A program made the position numbers and the translations under genes. A stretch of 64,000 bases of DNA from Nevskia ramosa DSM 11499 (GTDB lineage Bacteria; Pseudomonadota; Gammaproteobacteria; Nevskiales; Nevskiaceae), in assembly GCF_000420645.1 (NCBI RefSeq), contig NZ_ATVI01000009.1, forward strand, positions 62,001 through 126,000, in the 5' to 3' direction. How positions within the stretch are numbered: the stretch's first letter is position 1; every line of letters starts with the position of its first letter. Below the pieces are notes generated by a model. It had not been told where the DNA came from. It saw nothing but the letters and a program-made list of their open reading frames with translations, and ran no database searches. Below, one piece after another: positions 18,067-27,211 of this stretch.

Positions 18067-19434
18067 ATGAAAAACTTCACCTGTCTGACATTCGCTGCCG
18101 CCGCGCTGTTGCTCGCCGGCTGCAGCTTGACGCCGACTCTGACCCAGCCCGAGCTGCCGCTGCCTGAGCGCTACGCGCAAGCCAGTGATAGGGCCGACGA
18201 AGCCAGTGCCGAAGCAGTGCCGGTCGCTCCCCAGTGGTGGCAGCGATTCGGCAGCGCCGAACTCGATCAGCTGATGACTGAGGCGCTGGCCGCCAATCAC
18301 GATCTGGCCGCGGCACTGGCGCGCATCGAACAGTCCCGCGCCAGTGCCCGCGCCGCCCGCGCCAACCTGGTGCCTCTGGTCACGGGATCGGCTTCGGCCT
18401 CCACCAGCCGTAGCGGTGGCAACGACACCAGCGAGAACAGCCAGGCGACGCTCAGCGCGTCCTACGAACTCGATCTCTGGGGCGCCAACCGGGCGACCGC
18501 CGCGGCGGCGCGGGCGCGGCTCGATGCCAGCGGCTACAACGGCAATGCCGTGGCGCTGGTGCTGCAGGGCGATGTGGCCAGCAACTACTTCCTGATCCTG
18601 TCGCTGAAGGATCGCCTGGCGCTGACCGAGGAAAACCGCGCCGCCGCCGCCGAACTGCTGCGTCTGGTCCAGCTGCGTTACGACAACGGCGGTGCCAATG
18701 CGTTGGAGCTGGCCCAGCAGAGAACCACCTTGCTCAACATCGAAGCCAGCCTGCCGTCGCTGCGCCTGAGCCTGGAGCAGACCCACCACGCGCTGGCCGT
18801 GCTGCTCGGCCGCGCACCGGGCGGCTTCACGGTAGCCGCGACCACGCTCGCCGGGCTGAACGTGCCGGAGATCGCCGTCGACACGCCGGCCAGCCTGCTG
18901 CTGCAGCGGCCGGATATCCGCGCTTCGGAAAGCTCGCTGATCGCCGCCAATGCCGATATCGGCGTGGCGCGTGCGGCACTGCTGCCCAGCGTGTCGCTGT
19001 CGGCCTCCGCCGGCTTCAACGGCCTGATCACCAGCGGCAGCAGCACCTTGCTGTCGCTCGCCGCATCGCTGTCGCAGACCATCTTCAACGGCGGCCGTTT
19101 GCAGAGCCAGGTCCGGATCGCCGAAGCGCAGCAGCGGGAATTGGTCGAGAACTACGCCCAGACCGTGCTGCTGGCGCTCAAGGACGTCGAAGACAATCTG
19201 GTCGCCGTCGGCACCAACGAACAGCGCGCCGCACTGCTGCAGCAATCCACCGAACAGGCGCGGCTGGCCTACCAGCTGGCCCGCACCCGCTACGACGCCG
19301 GCGCCGACGACCTGCTGACCCTGCTCGACGCTCAGCGCACCCGGCTCAGTTCCGAAGACAGCCTGGTGCAGGCCTCCCTCGCACAGCAGACCGCGGCGAT
19401 CGGCTTGTTCAAGGCGCTGGGTGGCGGTTACTGA
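18067..19434 (+). CDS. Outer membrane efflux lipoprotein, NodT/OprM family
   Basis: The 455-residue protein begins with a lipoprotein signal (LLLAGC, lipidated Cys19) and contains the two repeated outer membrane efflux protein domains, with long alanine-rich coiled coils (for example EALAANHDLAAALARIEQSR). It lacks a membrane-spanning ATPase and would form the trimeric channel for the MacA-MacB pair encoded 15 bases upstream. A terminator-like hairpin follows 21 bases after the stop, closing the three-gene operon. Resemblance is to OprM/NodT rather than to E. coli TolC, which is not lipidated. Confidence 0.92.
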   Translation: MKNFTCLTFAAAALLLAGCSLTPTLTQPELPLPERYAQASDRADEASAEAVPVAPQWWQRFGSAELDQLMTEALAANHDLAAALARIEQSRASARAARANLVPLVTGSASASTSRSGGNDTSENSQATLSASYELDLWGANRATAAAARARLDASGYNGNAVALVLQGDVASNYFLILSLKDRLALTEENRAAAAELLRLVQLRYDNGGANALELAQQRTTLLNIEASLPSLRLSLEQTHHALAVLLGRAPGGFTVAATTLAGLNVPEIAVDTPASLLLQRPDIRASESSLIAANADIGVARAALLPSVSLSASAGFNGLITSGSSTLLSLAASLSQTIFNGGRLQSQVRIAEAQQRELVENYAQTVLLALKDVEDNLVAVGTNEQRAALLQQSTEQARLAYQLARTRYDAGADDLLTLLDAQRTRLSSEDSLVQASLAQQTAAIGLFKALGGGY

Positions 19435-19455
19435 GCCATCGGGCGGACAAAAAAC

Positions 19456-19477
19456 AACCCCCTGTCGCCAGGGGGTT
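19456..19477. terminator. Bidirectional intrinsic terminator between efflux operon and ssb
   Basis: AACCCCCT and AGGGGGTT form a perfect 8-bp stem around a 6-base loop between two convergent genes. On the minus strand the stem is followed by a run of T (the AAAAAA at 19449-19454 read in reverse), so it is strongest for ssb. On the plus strand the tail is ATTGATAA and weaker. Confidence 0.85.
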
Positions 19478-19502
19478 ATTGATAACGCCAACGCAGGCCG
19501 GA

Positions 19503-20003
19503 TCAGAACGGGATGTCGTCATCCTCGAAGTGCTCGGCCGCCGGTGCTGCCTGCGGCTGCGGTGCGCGCGACGGCGCGCTGCTGCGGGCCGGTGGCGAGG
19601 TACGGGTCGGCGGCGACTGGCTGTAGTCGTCGTCGCTCATGCCGCCGCCACCGCCTCCACCGCTGCGGCCGTCGAGCATCTGCATGTCGTTGACCAGGAT
19701 TTCGGTGGTGTAGCGATCCTGGCCTTCCTTGTCCTGCCACTTGCGGGTGCGCAGCGAGCCTTCGACGTAGACCTTGGCGCCCTTCTTCAGGTACTGGCCG
19801 GCGATCTCCGCGAGCTTTCGCGTGAACACCACGTTGTGCCACTCGGTCTTTTCCTTCTTTTCGCCGGAGGCCTTGTCGTTCCACGACTCCGAGGTGGCGA
19901 GGGTCAGGTTGCAGAACGCATCGCCGTTCGGGAAGTACTTCACTTCAGGGTCCTTGCCGAGGTTGCCGATCAGGATGACCTTGTTTACGCCGCGTGATGC
20001 CAT
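19503..20003 (-). CDS. ssb: Single-stranded DNA-binding protein SSB
   Basis: SSB coats single-stranded DNA in replication, repair and recombination. The 166-residue protein has the OB-fold start [20 protein letters not shown], the block [20 protein letters not shown], a glycine and proline-rich linker, and the acidic tip DDDIPF that binds partner proteins. An almost perfect Shine-Dalgarno AAGGAGG lies 4 bases before the ATG. It lies downstream of an MFS transporter gene with a 16-base gap, the same pairing seen in pseudomonads. Confidence 0.97.
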   Translation of the reverse strand: MASRGVNKVILIGNLGKDPEVKYFPNGDAFCNLTLATSESWNDKASGEKKEKTEWHNVVFTRKLAEIAGQYLKKGAKVYVEGSLRTRKWQDKEGQDRYTTEILVNDMQMLDGRSGGGGGGGMSDDDYSQSPPTRTSPPARSSAPSRAPQPQAAPAAEHFEDDDIPF

Positions 20004-20007
20004 ATCG

Positions 20008-20014
20008 CCTCCTT
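20008..20014 (-). promoter_or_regulatory. Strong ribosome binding site of ssb
   Basis: AAGGAGG on the minus strand, 4 bases from the ssb ATG, lies inside the 16-base gap after the MFS gene. It allows efficient SSB translation even if the gene is read from a long upstream transcript. Confidence 0.7.
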
Positions 20015-20019
20015 GCTAC

Positions 20020-21222
20020 TCAATTTGTCGTGTGTTCCGGGGCCGGGATTGCGCGGTCGGCAACCGCCAGGCCGGATGCCCCCGTCGCAACTATTATCAG
20101 CCAGATCGCGGCGAGCGCGCCGGCAGTCGCGTAGACACCGGATACGCCGAAGTGCCCCAGCGTGATGCCTCCGAGCGAGCCGCCGGCGAAGCCGCCGAGG
20201 AACTGGGCGCTGGAGTAGACGCCGAGCGCCGCGCCCTTGCGTTCCGGCGGCACTCTCCGGGAAATCAGTGACGGCAGGGCACCTTCCAGGTAGTTGAAAC
20301 CGAGGAAGAACAGGAACAGGGCGGCGACCAGGCCGGGCTTCGATTGCCAGGCGCCGGCTGCCAGCAGCATCGCCACCGTCAGGGCGGTGACCGCGCCGAT
20401 GAACATCGGCTTGGCGATCTGGCGCTTTTCGACGATCCGGAACAGCGGAAACACCGGCACGATCGACACCAGCAGCAGCGGCAGCCAGACCTTCCAGTGC
20501 TCGTCGCCGGCGAGGCCGAGGGTTTTCTCCAGCGCCAGCGGCGAGGCCACGAACACGGCGGTCATCGTCGCGTGGAGCAGGAAGATGCCGGCGTCGAGCC
20601 GCAGCAATTGCGGATCGGCGAGGGCGGCGCGGATCGAGGCCGGTGGGCCGGCCGGCGGCAGCTTCGGTGCTGCCGGAATACCCCAGATCACCAGCGGAAT
20701 CGCCGCGGTGGCGAGCACGGCGGTCAGATCGAAGATGCCGGACACGCCGATGAAACCGGCGACGATCGGCCCGAGCACCAGCGCCAGGATGAACGAGACG
20801 CCGAGCCCGGCGCCGAGGATCGCCATCGCCGTGCTGCGCACCTGCGGCCGGGTGACGTCAGCCAGCCAGGCGGATGCCGCACCGGAGATCGCACCGGCGC
20901 CCTGCAGCGCGCGGCCGGCCATGATCCAGTGGATGTCGTGGGTGGCGCCGGCCAGCGCGCTGCCGAGCGCGAACAGCGCCAGCCCACCGACCATCACCGG
21001 CTTGCGGCCGATGCGATCCGACAGCCAGCCGAACGGAATCTGCAGCGCCGCCTGGATCAGGCCGTAGAGGCCGATCGCCAGGCCGATCTGCAAGGCGGTG
21101 GCCGGTACCGGCAAGTCGCGCGCGTACAGCGCGAACACCGGCAAGATCATGAACATGCCGAGCATGCGCAGCGAATAAATGACGCTGAGGCCTGCGGTAG
21201 CGCGTATTTCGTCGCGATTCAT
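20020..21222 (-). CDS. MFS transporter (12 membrane segments)
   Basis: The 400-residue protein is a major facilitator superfamily member with an N-terminal segment SVIYSLRMLGMFMILPVFALYA, the loop motif GWLSDRIGRKPV, and a second half starting near LRLDAGIFLLHATMTAVF. It resembles the YajR-like transporters encoded between uvrA and ssb in pseudomonads. Its substrate is unknown. I chose the ATG at 21222, which overlaps the stop of the upstream glycan gene (ATGA). The longer frame upstream is the antisense-like reading of that gene. Coupling to a glycan gene is notable, but a transport role for the glycan cannot be shown. Confidence 0.9.
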   Translation of the reverse strand: MNRDEIRATAGLSVIYSLRMLGMFMILPVFALYARDLPVPATALQIGLAIGLYGLIQAALQIPFGWLSDRIGRKPVMVGGLALFALGSALAGATHDIHWIMAGRALQGAGAISGAASAWLADVTRPQVRSTAMAILGAGLGVSFILALVLGPIVAGFIGVSGIFDLTAVLATAAIPLVIWGIPAAPKLPPAGPPASIRAALADPQLLRLDAGIFLLHATMTAVFVASPLALEKTLGLAGDEHWKVWLPLLLVSIVPVFPLFRIVEKRQIAKPMFIGAVTALTVAMLLAAGAWQSKPGLVAALFLFFLGFNYLEGALPSLISRRVPPERKGAALGVYSSAQFLGGFAGGSLGGITLGHFGVSGVYATAGALAAIWLIIVATGASGLAVADRAIPAPEHTTN

Positions 21223-22355
21223 CGGCTGGTTTCCAGGAAGCTCGCAATGGCAGCGGCGCCCGCGGCGGCCGAACGGCCTATGGTTTCCGGGTCGGCGTCG
21301 AAGGTGTCGCGAAAGTATTGGCGTTGGCGTTCGATCCAGTGGCCGTGGTTGGCGACTGCATCGCTGAGGGCCACGTCCAGATCGTCGACGTTGGCGATCA
21401 CGGTTCCGAGCTGCCAGAACAGATAGTCCGGCGAGTTCTGCCACGCAGCGTCGTGGCTGTTGATGAACAAGCAAGGTCTGGGCCGAACCATGAATTCGGC
21501 GATCTGGCTCGACACGTCGCCGAGGTAGACATCGGCGGCCTGGGTGTAGGTCATGTCGATCGAGGCATCGCTGCCGGTATCGATCAGCACATGCGGCAAG
21601 GTCCGGTAGCGATCGAGCTGCGCCTGGGTGGCAGGATCGCGGCGATCGAACAGGCGGATGTGTGGCGCGAAGATCAGGTTCCAGCCCTTCGACTGCGCGA
21701 AGTGCTCGAGCACCGCGAAACCATGCTTCGGCCAAGACGACAGGCCGGCTTCGAAATGCGGGTTGTAGAGCACCGTCGGGCGATCGTTGTCGAACAGCCG
21801 GCGGCGCTGGGCATCGAGGCGGTCGACGAGATCGAACTTCGCGTAGCAGCCGGCGTGATAGCGGCCTTCACGCAGGGTGCCCTGTTCGCGCATCCGCGCT
21901 GCCTGCTGCTCGCCGGCCAGCAGCACGTAATCGAACTCGATCAGGTCGTCGGCGTAAGTCACGGCGCGGCCCGGCGCGCCGTGGTTGGTCCAGATCATCC
22001 GGAGCTTCGGCAGATGCAGCTTCTTCAGCAGCAGCGAGGTGCGCTCGGGCACCACCAGGGCATCGAAGCGGCGGAAATAGCGACGATTGCCGATCAGCAC
22101 CAGGGTCTTCGGCGGAATGCCTTCGCCGCGCAGGCGCTGATAAAGGCGCTGCAGCCAGCTGATCCGCAGACGATCGATGCGCAGCCGGGCGTTCGGGTAC
22201 AAGCCCATCAGCCGCCGGACCAGACGCTCCTGCTCGTCGGTGGAGCAGGCGATATGCACCGCCCAGTCCGGCCGCTGCGTCGCCAGTTCGGCAGCGATCG
22301 GGAAGCTGTGCGGAATCTGGTGGGTCTGCGCGATGTACGGAAAGACGACTTTCAT
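21219..22355 (-). CDS. CDP-glycerol glycerophosphotransferase-like protein
   Basis: The 378-residue protein resembles the TagB/TagF-type transferase family. Visible pieces are IWTNHGAPGRAVTYADDL (about 140-157), YNPHFEAGLSSWPKHG (about 212-227), and near the end the motif DVYLGDVSSQIAEFMVRPRPCLF, equivalent to the conserved donor-site block of glycerophosphotransferases. In Gram-positives these add glycerol phosphate to teichoic acids. In Gram-negatives, relatives modify capsule or lipopolysaccharide. It is read just before the MFS gene and downstream of a glycosyltransferase and ABC exporter on the same strand. No CDP-glycerol synthase gene is in the window. The donor could be another activated group. 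Confidence 0.68.
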   Translation of the reverse strand: MKVVFPYIAQTHQIPHSFPIAAELATQRPDWAVHIACSTDEQERLVRRLMGLYPNARLRIDRLRISWLQRLYQRLRGEGIPPKTLVLIGNRRYFRRFDALVVPERTSLLLKKLHLPKLRMIWTNHGAPGRAVTYADDLIEFDYVLLAGEQQAARMREQGTLREGRYHAGCYAKFDLVDRLDAQRRRLFDNDRPTVLYNPHFEAGLSSWPKHGFAVLEHFAQSKGWNLIFAPHIRLFDRRDPATQAQLDRYRTLPHVLIDTGSDASIDMTYTQAADVYLGDVSSQIAEFMVRPRPCLFINSHDAAWQNSPDYLFWQLGTVIANVDDLDVALSDAVANHGHWIERQRQYFRDTFDADPETIGRSAAAGAAAIASFLETSR

Positions 22356-22445
22356 TCGGAGGCGCGGGAAGACGCCGCGGGGGCGGCGTGAAGCAGTGCT
22401 CGGCGGGCCAATCGGGGTGCCGGAGTTGGCCGCTATGGTAGCCGT

Positions 22446-23564
22446 TTACCCTGCGCCGCTCGCCTTCGATCCGTTGCGATCAGCGCGCAAAGCGAGCTGC
22501 TCTTCGATCAGGCGAATCATCAGCGGAATGCCGTTGACCGGCTTCAGGGCGGAGACGCGTTTGCGGATCGCGTCTCCGTCGGCCGTCAGCAATCTTTCGG
22601 CGGCCTTCGCCAGCGCTGCGGCCTCCGGTGCCGCCGCGTGCAGCAGACCGGCCCCGACATAACGCCTGATTCGTTCCGGCTGATCGGAACCGCCGAGGGG
22701 CGAAGCGACGCAGGCGGCGCCGCAGGCCAGCGCCTGATGCAGCGCACCGGTGGCGCCGTTGGTGACGATGATCCGGGCTCGGCGCATCAGCGCCAGCAAC
22801 TGGGGCAGGGGCAGCGCCTTGATCGCCAGCGTCCGTCCCGCCGGAATCGGCCCCTGGTGCAGTGGCCCGAGGACGGTAATCGCATCGAGGCCGGTGGCCG
22901 CATGCAGCCGTTCCGCGGCGGCATGGAAGATGTCGCCGACATAGCGGCCATCGACCCGATAACCGCCGCCGCCCGGCACCAGCAAGGCAAACGGCTGATC
23001 GATGCGTGCCAGGATTTCCGGCGGCAGTTCGCCGAGGTCGGACAGCAGATCGTCGAAGTAGCTATCGAAGATCGCGCGCCGCGTGCTGCTGATCGCCGTC
23101 AGCAGCTGCTGTCCGGGCGTGAATGCCTGCAAGGTCAGATAAGGGCGCTGCTGCCAGTGCGCATCGAGCCGCCACAGCCAGGGCCATTCGAAGGCGCGCT
23201 TGCAGGTTCCCGGCTGGTCGGCGACATAGGCGGTGCGTGCACCGACGGCGCGGCACTGATCGAGCACCGCCGGATGGCTGTAGCAGTCGAAGATCACCAG
23301 ATGCGGGCGGCGTTCGCTGATTTCCCGGTTCAGGAAGCGGATCCTCGACGGCTTGTCGAGATGCGCCTCGTTGAAAGTGACGGGGAACGGGCAGTCGTGC
23401 CGGGTTTCGGCGCCGCCGGGCAACAGGAATTCGATGGTCGCCGCCGGCCAGCGTCGCTGCGCAGCCTGGGCCAGGGTCACAGCCCGAACGAACTCGCTGC
23501 TGCCGCCCCACTTGTAGTACGGCGCGAACAGCAGATGAGGCCTGTCGCCGTCCTCAGACGCCAA
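22446..23564 (-). CDS. GT-B-fold glycosyltransferase, MurG/UGT-like
   Basis: The 372-residue protein has no membrane segments. It has a glycine-rich acceptor-side start (FAPYYKWGGSSEFVR) and a C-terminal nucleotide-sugar binding region with VTNGATGALHQALACGAACVASPLG followed by GGSDQPERI and RRYVGAGLL. This is the arrangement of MurG and UDP-glycosyltransferases. Its start overlaps the end of the ABC exporter gene by 11 bases, so the two are probably co-translated. Sugar and acceptor cannot be told. A 90-base gap without obvious features separates it from the CDP-glycerol-transferase-like gene. Confidence 0.78.
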   Translation of the reverse strand: MASEDGDRPHLLFAPYYKWGGSSEFVRAVTLAQAAQRRWPAATIEFLLPGGAETRHDCPFPVTFNEAHLDKPSRIRFLNREISERRPHLVIFDCYSHPAVLDQCRAVGARTAYVADQPGTCKRAFEWPWLWRLDAHWQQRPYLTLQAFTPGQQLLTAISSTRRAIFDSYFDDLLSDLGELPPEILARIDQPFALLVPGGGGYRVDGRYVGDIFHAAAERLHAATGLDAITVLGPLHQGPIPAGRTLAIKALPLPQLLALMRRARIIVTNGATGALHQALACGAACVASPLGGSDQPERIRRYVGAGLLHAAAPEAAALAKAAERLLTADGDAIRKRVSALKPVNGIPLMIRLIEEQLALRADRNGSKASGAG

Positions 23565-25293
23565 CCTGGATCTCGGTCAGAACTCCGCCTTCGAGACGAA
23601 TCACCCGTTCGGCCGCGTCCACCCAGGCAGCGTGATGCGAGATCGACAGCACCGACAGCCCGGTGCTGCGGGCCAGCGTGCAGACGTTGTCGACGATGCC
23701 GGCTTCGGTGCCCGGATCGAGCGCGCTGGTGGCTTCGTCGAGGATCAGCAGGCGCGGCTGATGGACCAGCGCCCGGGCGATGGCGATGCGCTGGCGCTGA
23801 CCGCCGGACAGCATGCTGCCGCGCTCGCCGACGCTGGTGTCGATGCCTTCCGGCAAGCGGGCGACGAAATCCCAGGCTCCGGCTTGGCGTAGCGCGCGCT
23901 CGACATCGTCGCGGCTGAATTCAGGTGCGCCGAGCGTGACATTGGTGGCGATGCTGTCGTTGAACAGCATCAGTTCCTGCGGCACGTAGCCGGTCAGTGA
24001 GCGCCAGCGCATCAGGTCGAGCTGGTCGAGCGGCACGCCGTCGATCAGGATCTCGCCGGCATCCGGCTGATGCAGGCCGAGCAGCAGATCGACCAGGGTG
24101 GTCTTGCCGGCGCCCGACGGGCCGGTCAGCGCCGCCACTTCGCCGGCCTTCAGCATGAAGCTGCCGTTGCGCAGGATCCGGTGACCATCGAAAGCGAACG
24201 AGACGTCGCGGAAGCGCAGTTCCTCGGTGAAGGTCGGGGCTAGTCCGCCGTGGGCGTTTTCGCGCGCCTGCCGGGTGTCCTCGATCGCTTGCCGGACCAG
24301 GAAGAAGCCGCTCTCGGCGGCGTAGACGTTCTGCAATTCCTGCTGCGCCTTGCCGACGATCGAGACGATCTTGGCCAGCAGCAGGCTCATGATCAGCACT
24401 TCGCCGATCGGCAGTTGCATCACCCGCAGCGCGCCGAAGATGCCGATGCTCAGGCACAGCGCGAGGATCGGTTCCTGCAGCGCCTTGTTGGCGTTCTTCG
24501 AGAATACCTGCCGGCGTGAAGCCTTGCGGATGGCTTTCAGATCCTGCTGGAACAGGGTGTTGAAGCGCGCGTGTCGCGCCATCGCCTTCATCGGTTTGAT
24601 GCCGACCAGCACATCGGTCAGCCGCACCAGCAGGGACTGCAGGCGTCCGCTCTGCACCCGGGCGTTCTGCTTGGCGACGGCCAGCAGGCGGTTCAGCGAG
24701 CCGATCATGATCAGGCTGACCAGGATCGCCAGCAGCGCCAGCTTCCACGAGGCGAGGGCGGCGACCAGCAGATAGACCAGCGCCTGCACCGACAGGGAAA
24801 ACATCAGGCTCATCGCGTTGTAAGCCTCGCCGGCCCGCGTCGCCTCGCCGCCGAGAGCGCCGGAGAAACGGCCGACCGGCTGGCGCACGTAATAGCTCCA
24901 GCGGGCATGCAGCAGCGCTTCGATCAGGCCCAGCCGCATGCCGGCCGCGACATCGGCCACCGCATGACCGACCTGGCGCAGCGCGAGCAGCATCAGGCCG
25001 GCCTTGAGCAGCATGCCGGCGGCGATGATGCCGAGCAGGATTGCCGGATCGTGCGGCAGGTGGAGGCGATCGAGGACGCCCAGCACGCCCTTGCTCAGCG
25101 CATTGGTTTTCGAGCCGTCATCACCGAGCACCGCGATCAGCGGCAGCAGGGTGGCGATACCGATGCCTTCGGCGATGCTCGCGAACGACAGGCACAGCAT
25201 CACCACGATGTTGCGGCGCAGGGGAATGGCCGCGGCGATCCTCAGCAGGGAGCGCGAGCCTGAATGTTCGGAGACGGGAGAACGGGTCGACAT
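23554..25293 (-). CDS. MsbA-type ABC exporter, fused membrane and ATPase domains
   Basis: The 579-residue half-transporter has six membrane segments in the first 310 residues (RNIVVMLCLSFASIAEG onward). The ATPase domain has Walker A GPSGAGKTT, signature LSGGQRQRIAIARAL, and Walker B LLILDEATSALD. Such homodimers flip lipid-linked glycans or lipid A across the inner membrane. Sitting in the middle of sugar-transferase genes, it probably moves the product of this cluster. It is not the housekeeping msbA of the lpxK neighbourhood, since lpxK is absent. A 53-base gap precedes it, downstream of another transferase gene on the same strand. Confidence 0.85.
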   Translation of the reverse strand: MSTRSPVSEHSGSRSLLRIAAAIPLRRNIVVMLCLSFASIAEGIGIATLLPLIAVLGDDGSKTNALSKGVLGVLDRLHLPHDPAILLGIIAAGMLLKAGLMLLALRQVGHAVADVAAGMRLGLIEALLHARWSYYVRQPVGRFSGALGGEATRAGEAYNAMSLMFSLSVQALVYLLVAALASWKLALLAILVSLIMIGSLNRLLAVAKQNARVQSGRLQSLLVRLTDVLVGIKPMKAMARHARFNTLFQQDLKAIRKASRRQVFSKNANKALQEPILALCLSIGIFGALRVMQLPIGEVLIMSLLLAKIVSIVGKAQQELQNVYAAESGFFLVRQAIEDTRQARENAHGGLAPTFTEELRFRDVSFAFDGHRILRNGSFMLKAGEVAALTGPSGAGKTTLVDLLLGLHQPDAGEILIDGVPLDQLDLMRWRSLTGYVPQELMLFNDSIATNVTLGAPEFSRDDVERALRQAGAWDFVARLPEGIDTSVGERGSMLSGGQRQRIAIARALVHQPRLLILDEATSALDPGTEAGIVDNVCTLARSTGLSVLSISHHAAWVDAAERVIRLEGGVLTEIQVGV

Positions 25294-25346
25294 GAATCGC
25301 TTGAATCGTGGGAGGCGTGAATGACGGTGCGGCTGCAGCGATCGCT

Positions 25347-26240
25347 TCAGGGTTGATCCGGTTTCTTCATGCGCTGCCAGTAGGCTTCATCGCGCTTGAC
25401 CACCAGATCGTCGGCGCGGCTGGTGCCGGCTTCCTTGCGATTACCCTTCATGTGATCCATGAATTCGCCAAGCGAGGAATTGATCAGCACGTGGCTGGCA
25501 CGATGGCCGATGCCCTCGGCGATGTCATGGCCCAGGTCGCCGCGCGCCTCGGCCCGGCGGCGCACGACATCGAACAGGAAGGAGTCGTGGAACTCGTACT
25601 CGTCGAACAACTCGTCGTTCGTGTACATCGCCTCGAACTCGTCCAGGAAGCGCTGGATTCCGGGATGCCGCAGGTTGTAGCTGACGAAGCCGCATTCCGT
25701 ATGCGTGTTGCGCGGCCGTTCCAGGAAACCGACCATCCGATCCGGTGGCATGTAGCGCTCCAGCCGGGCGAGATCGACATCGGCGAAGAAGGCGGTATCG
25801 GCATCGATCCAGATCAGCACGTCGGCGTCGACCTGGCGGGCGGCGTGGAGGATCGCGTAGACCTTGTGGGCAAAGCGCACCGCGTTCCAGCGATAGCCCG
25901 CGCCCCAGTTGCGGCCCTTGATCTTGATCCAAGGCGGCTTCGCCTTCAGTGCCAGCTTCGGGCGGAAACGGCGAGTCTTGCCGTGCGCCAGCGGGTTGTT
26001 GGCGTGACGGGCCTTGAAAGCGACCAGCGCCGGACAGTCGGCCAGCAGGTCATGCACCTGCAGACCCGGGGCCGGGTCCGGCACGAAGCCTTCGGCATAC
26101 AGCAGCAGGGGAACTTCGGCTGGCCAGTGCTCGCGGAAGGTTTCGACCATGCGCCGCCCATGCTCGGCATAGCCGGCGGCATGGCAGGTGGTGACTGCGG
26201 CGAACGTGCGGATGGGGACGATCTCGGGCGGAACGGACAT
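25347..26240 (-). CDS. Putative GT-A-type glycosyltransferase with DxD motif
   Basis: The 297-residue product contains VLIWIDADTAFF (about 140-151), a DxD-type metal and nucleotide-sugar site, preceded by YRWNAVRFAHKVYAI. It is followed by FLERPRNTHTECGFVSYN and EFHDSFLFDVVRR, patterns seen in nucleotide-diphosphosugar transferases of uncharacterised family. I chose the ATG at 26240, 71 bases from the start of the divergent gene. The upstream extension of the frame is shadow coding of the plus-strand gene. The cysteine- and basic-residue content is ordinary. Substrate and product are unknown. Confidence 0.68.
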   Translation of the reverse strand: MSVPPEIVPIRTFAAVTTCHAAGYAEHGRRMVETFREHWPAEVPLLLYAEGFVPDPAPGLQVHDLLADCPALVAFKARHANNPLAHGKTRRFRPKLALKAKPPWIKIKGRNWGAGYRWNAVRFAHKVYAILHAARQVDADVLIWIDADTAFFADVDLARLERYMPPDRMVGFLERPRNTHTECGFVSYNLRHPGIQRFLDEFEAMYTNDELFDEYEFHDSFLFDVVRRRAEARGDLGHDIAEGIGHRASHVLINSSLGEFMDHMKGNRKEAGTSRADDLVVKRDEAYWQRMKKPDQP

Positions 26241-26310
26241 TTTCTGCACCGCATGATGCAATAAAATCCACGATGATCTGTGCGTCTTCGATCTGAACCC
26301 ACTGGCCAGC

Positions 26311-27210
26311 ATGCGTCCTACCGTCTTCATCCACACCAACGCCCGCCAGATCGTGGGCGCGCAGGTGGCCCGCCACGCGCTGAAGCGCAACAGCGCCCAT
26401 CCCGAGCGTTTCGACGTGCGCCTGATCGAGGCCGAGCACCACGCCTTCATCCAGCAGCGCCACGGCCAGAGTTATCGGCGCGAAGGCTTGCCCGTGGTCT
26501 GGGATGCCAATGACCTGCAGTCGTTCACGCCGCTGCGTTTCGCGGTGCCGGCCGAGATGGGCTATCAGGGGCGGGCGGTGGTCATCGATCCGGATATCTT
26601 CGCGATCGGCGATATCAACGAACTGCTGGAGCGGGACCTGCAGTCGCATGCGGTGCTGGCGCGCGCGATTCCGGCCAAGGCCGGCGAACCGGAGCATTTC
26701 GCATCGAGCGTCATGGTGCTCGATTGCGCGAAGCTTTCGCACTGGCAGGCGGAGCGGCAGTTCGGCGAATTGTTCGAGGGCAACCGCGACTATCGGGACT
26801 GGATGTGGCTGCTCGACGAGCCCGCCGGTTCGGTCGGCGCGCTGGAAACGGTCTGGAACGATTTCGATCGGCTGGCACCGGACACCCGCATGCTGCACAA
26901 CACCAACCGCAAGACCCAGCCCTGGAAGAGCGGCCTGCCGGCGGAGTTCGTGACCAATGGCCGCAGCCGTCTGCAGCGGATCAAGCAGCGCCTGCGCCGG
27001 GTCGGCAATCAGCTGGTGGCCGGCGATGCGCCGAACGGCCGCTACAAGACGCATCCCGATCCGGCCCAGCAGCAGCACTTTTTCCGACTGGTCGGTGAGT
27101 GCCTCGATCTCGGCGTTTTCTCGCAGCAATTCCTGAAGGACGAGATCGCGCAACGCCATCTGCGACCTGATGCGTTGGCATGCGTCGAGCTGGCGCGCCG
27201 CGCCGGCTGA
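26311..27210 (+). CDS. Putative glycosyltransferase, GT8-like, with DPD motif
   Basis: The 299-residue protein has VVIDPDIFAIGDINELLERD (about 89-108), an Asp-x-Asp site placed as in GT8-type nucleotide-sugar transferases, and FASSVMVLDC, which matches the region after the donor site in that group. It starts RPTVFIHTNARQIVGAQVA. It is the only gene of the glycan island on the plus strand, divergent from the other GT-A-type gene by 70 bases and ending 1 base from the stop of the ELM1-like gene. The remaining C-terminal part (about 215-299) is not recognised. Confidence 0.65.
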   Translation: MRPTVFIHTNARQIVGAQVARHALKRNSAHPERFDVRLIEAEHHAFIQQRHGQSYRREGLPVVWDANDLQSFTPLRFAVPAEMGYQGRAVVIDPDIFAIGDINELLERDLQSHAVLARAIPAKAGEPEHFASSVMVLDCAKLSHWQAERQFGELFEGNRDYRDWMWLLDEPAGSVGALETVWNDFDRLAPDTRMLHNTNRKTQPWKSGLPAEFVTNGRSRLQRIKQRLRRVGNQLVAGDAPNGRYKTHPDPAQQQHFFRLVGECLDLGVFSQQFLKDEIAQRHLRPDALACVELARRAG

Positions 27211-27211
27211 G

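Noticed and set aside
16366..19491. Very long open frame on the minus strand across macB and the outer membrane factor gene
   Set aside because: It is an antisense shadow of two clearly coding genes in high-GC DNA. Its composition is Gln/Arg/Gly/His-rich, and no family motif is visible.
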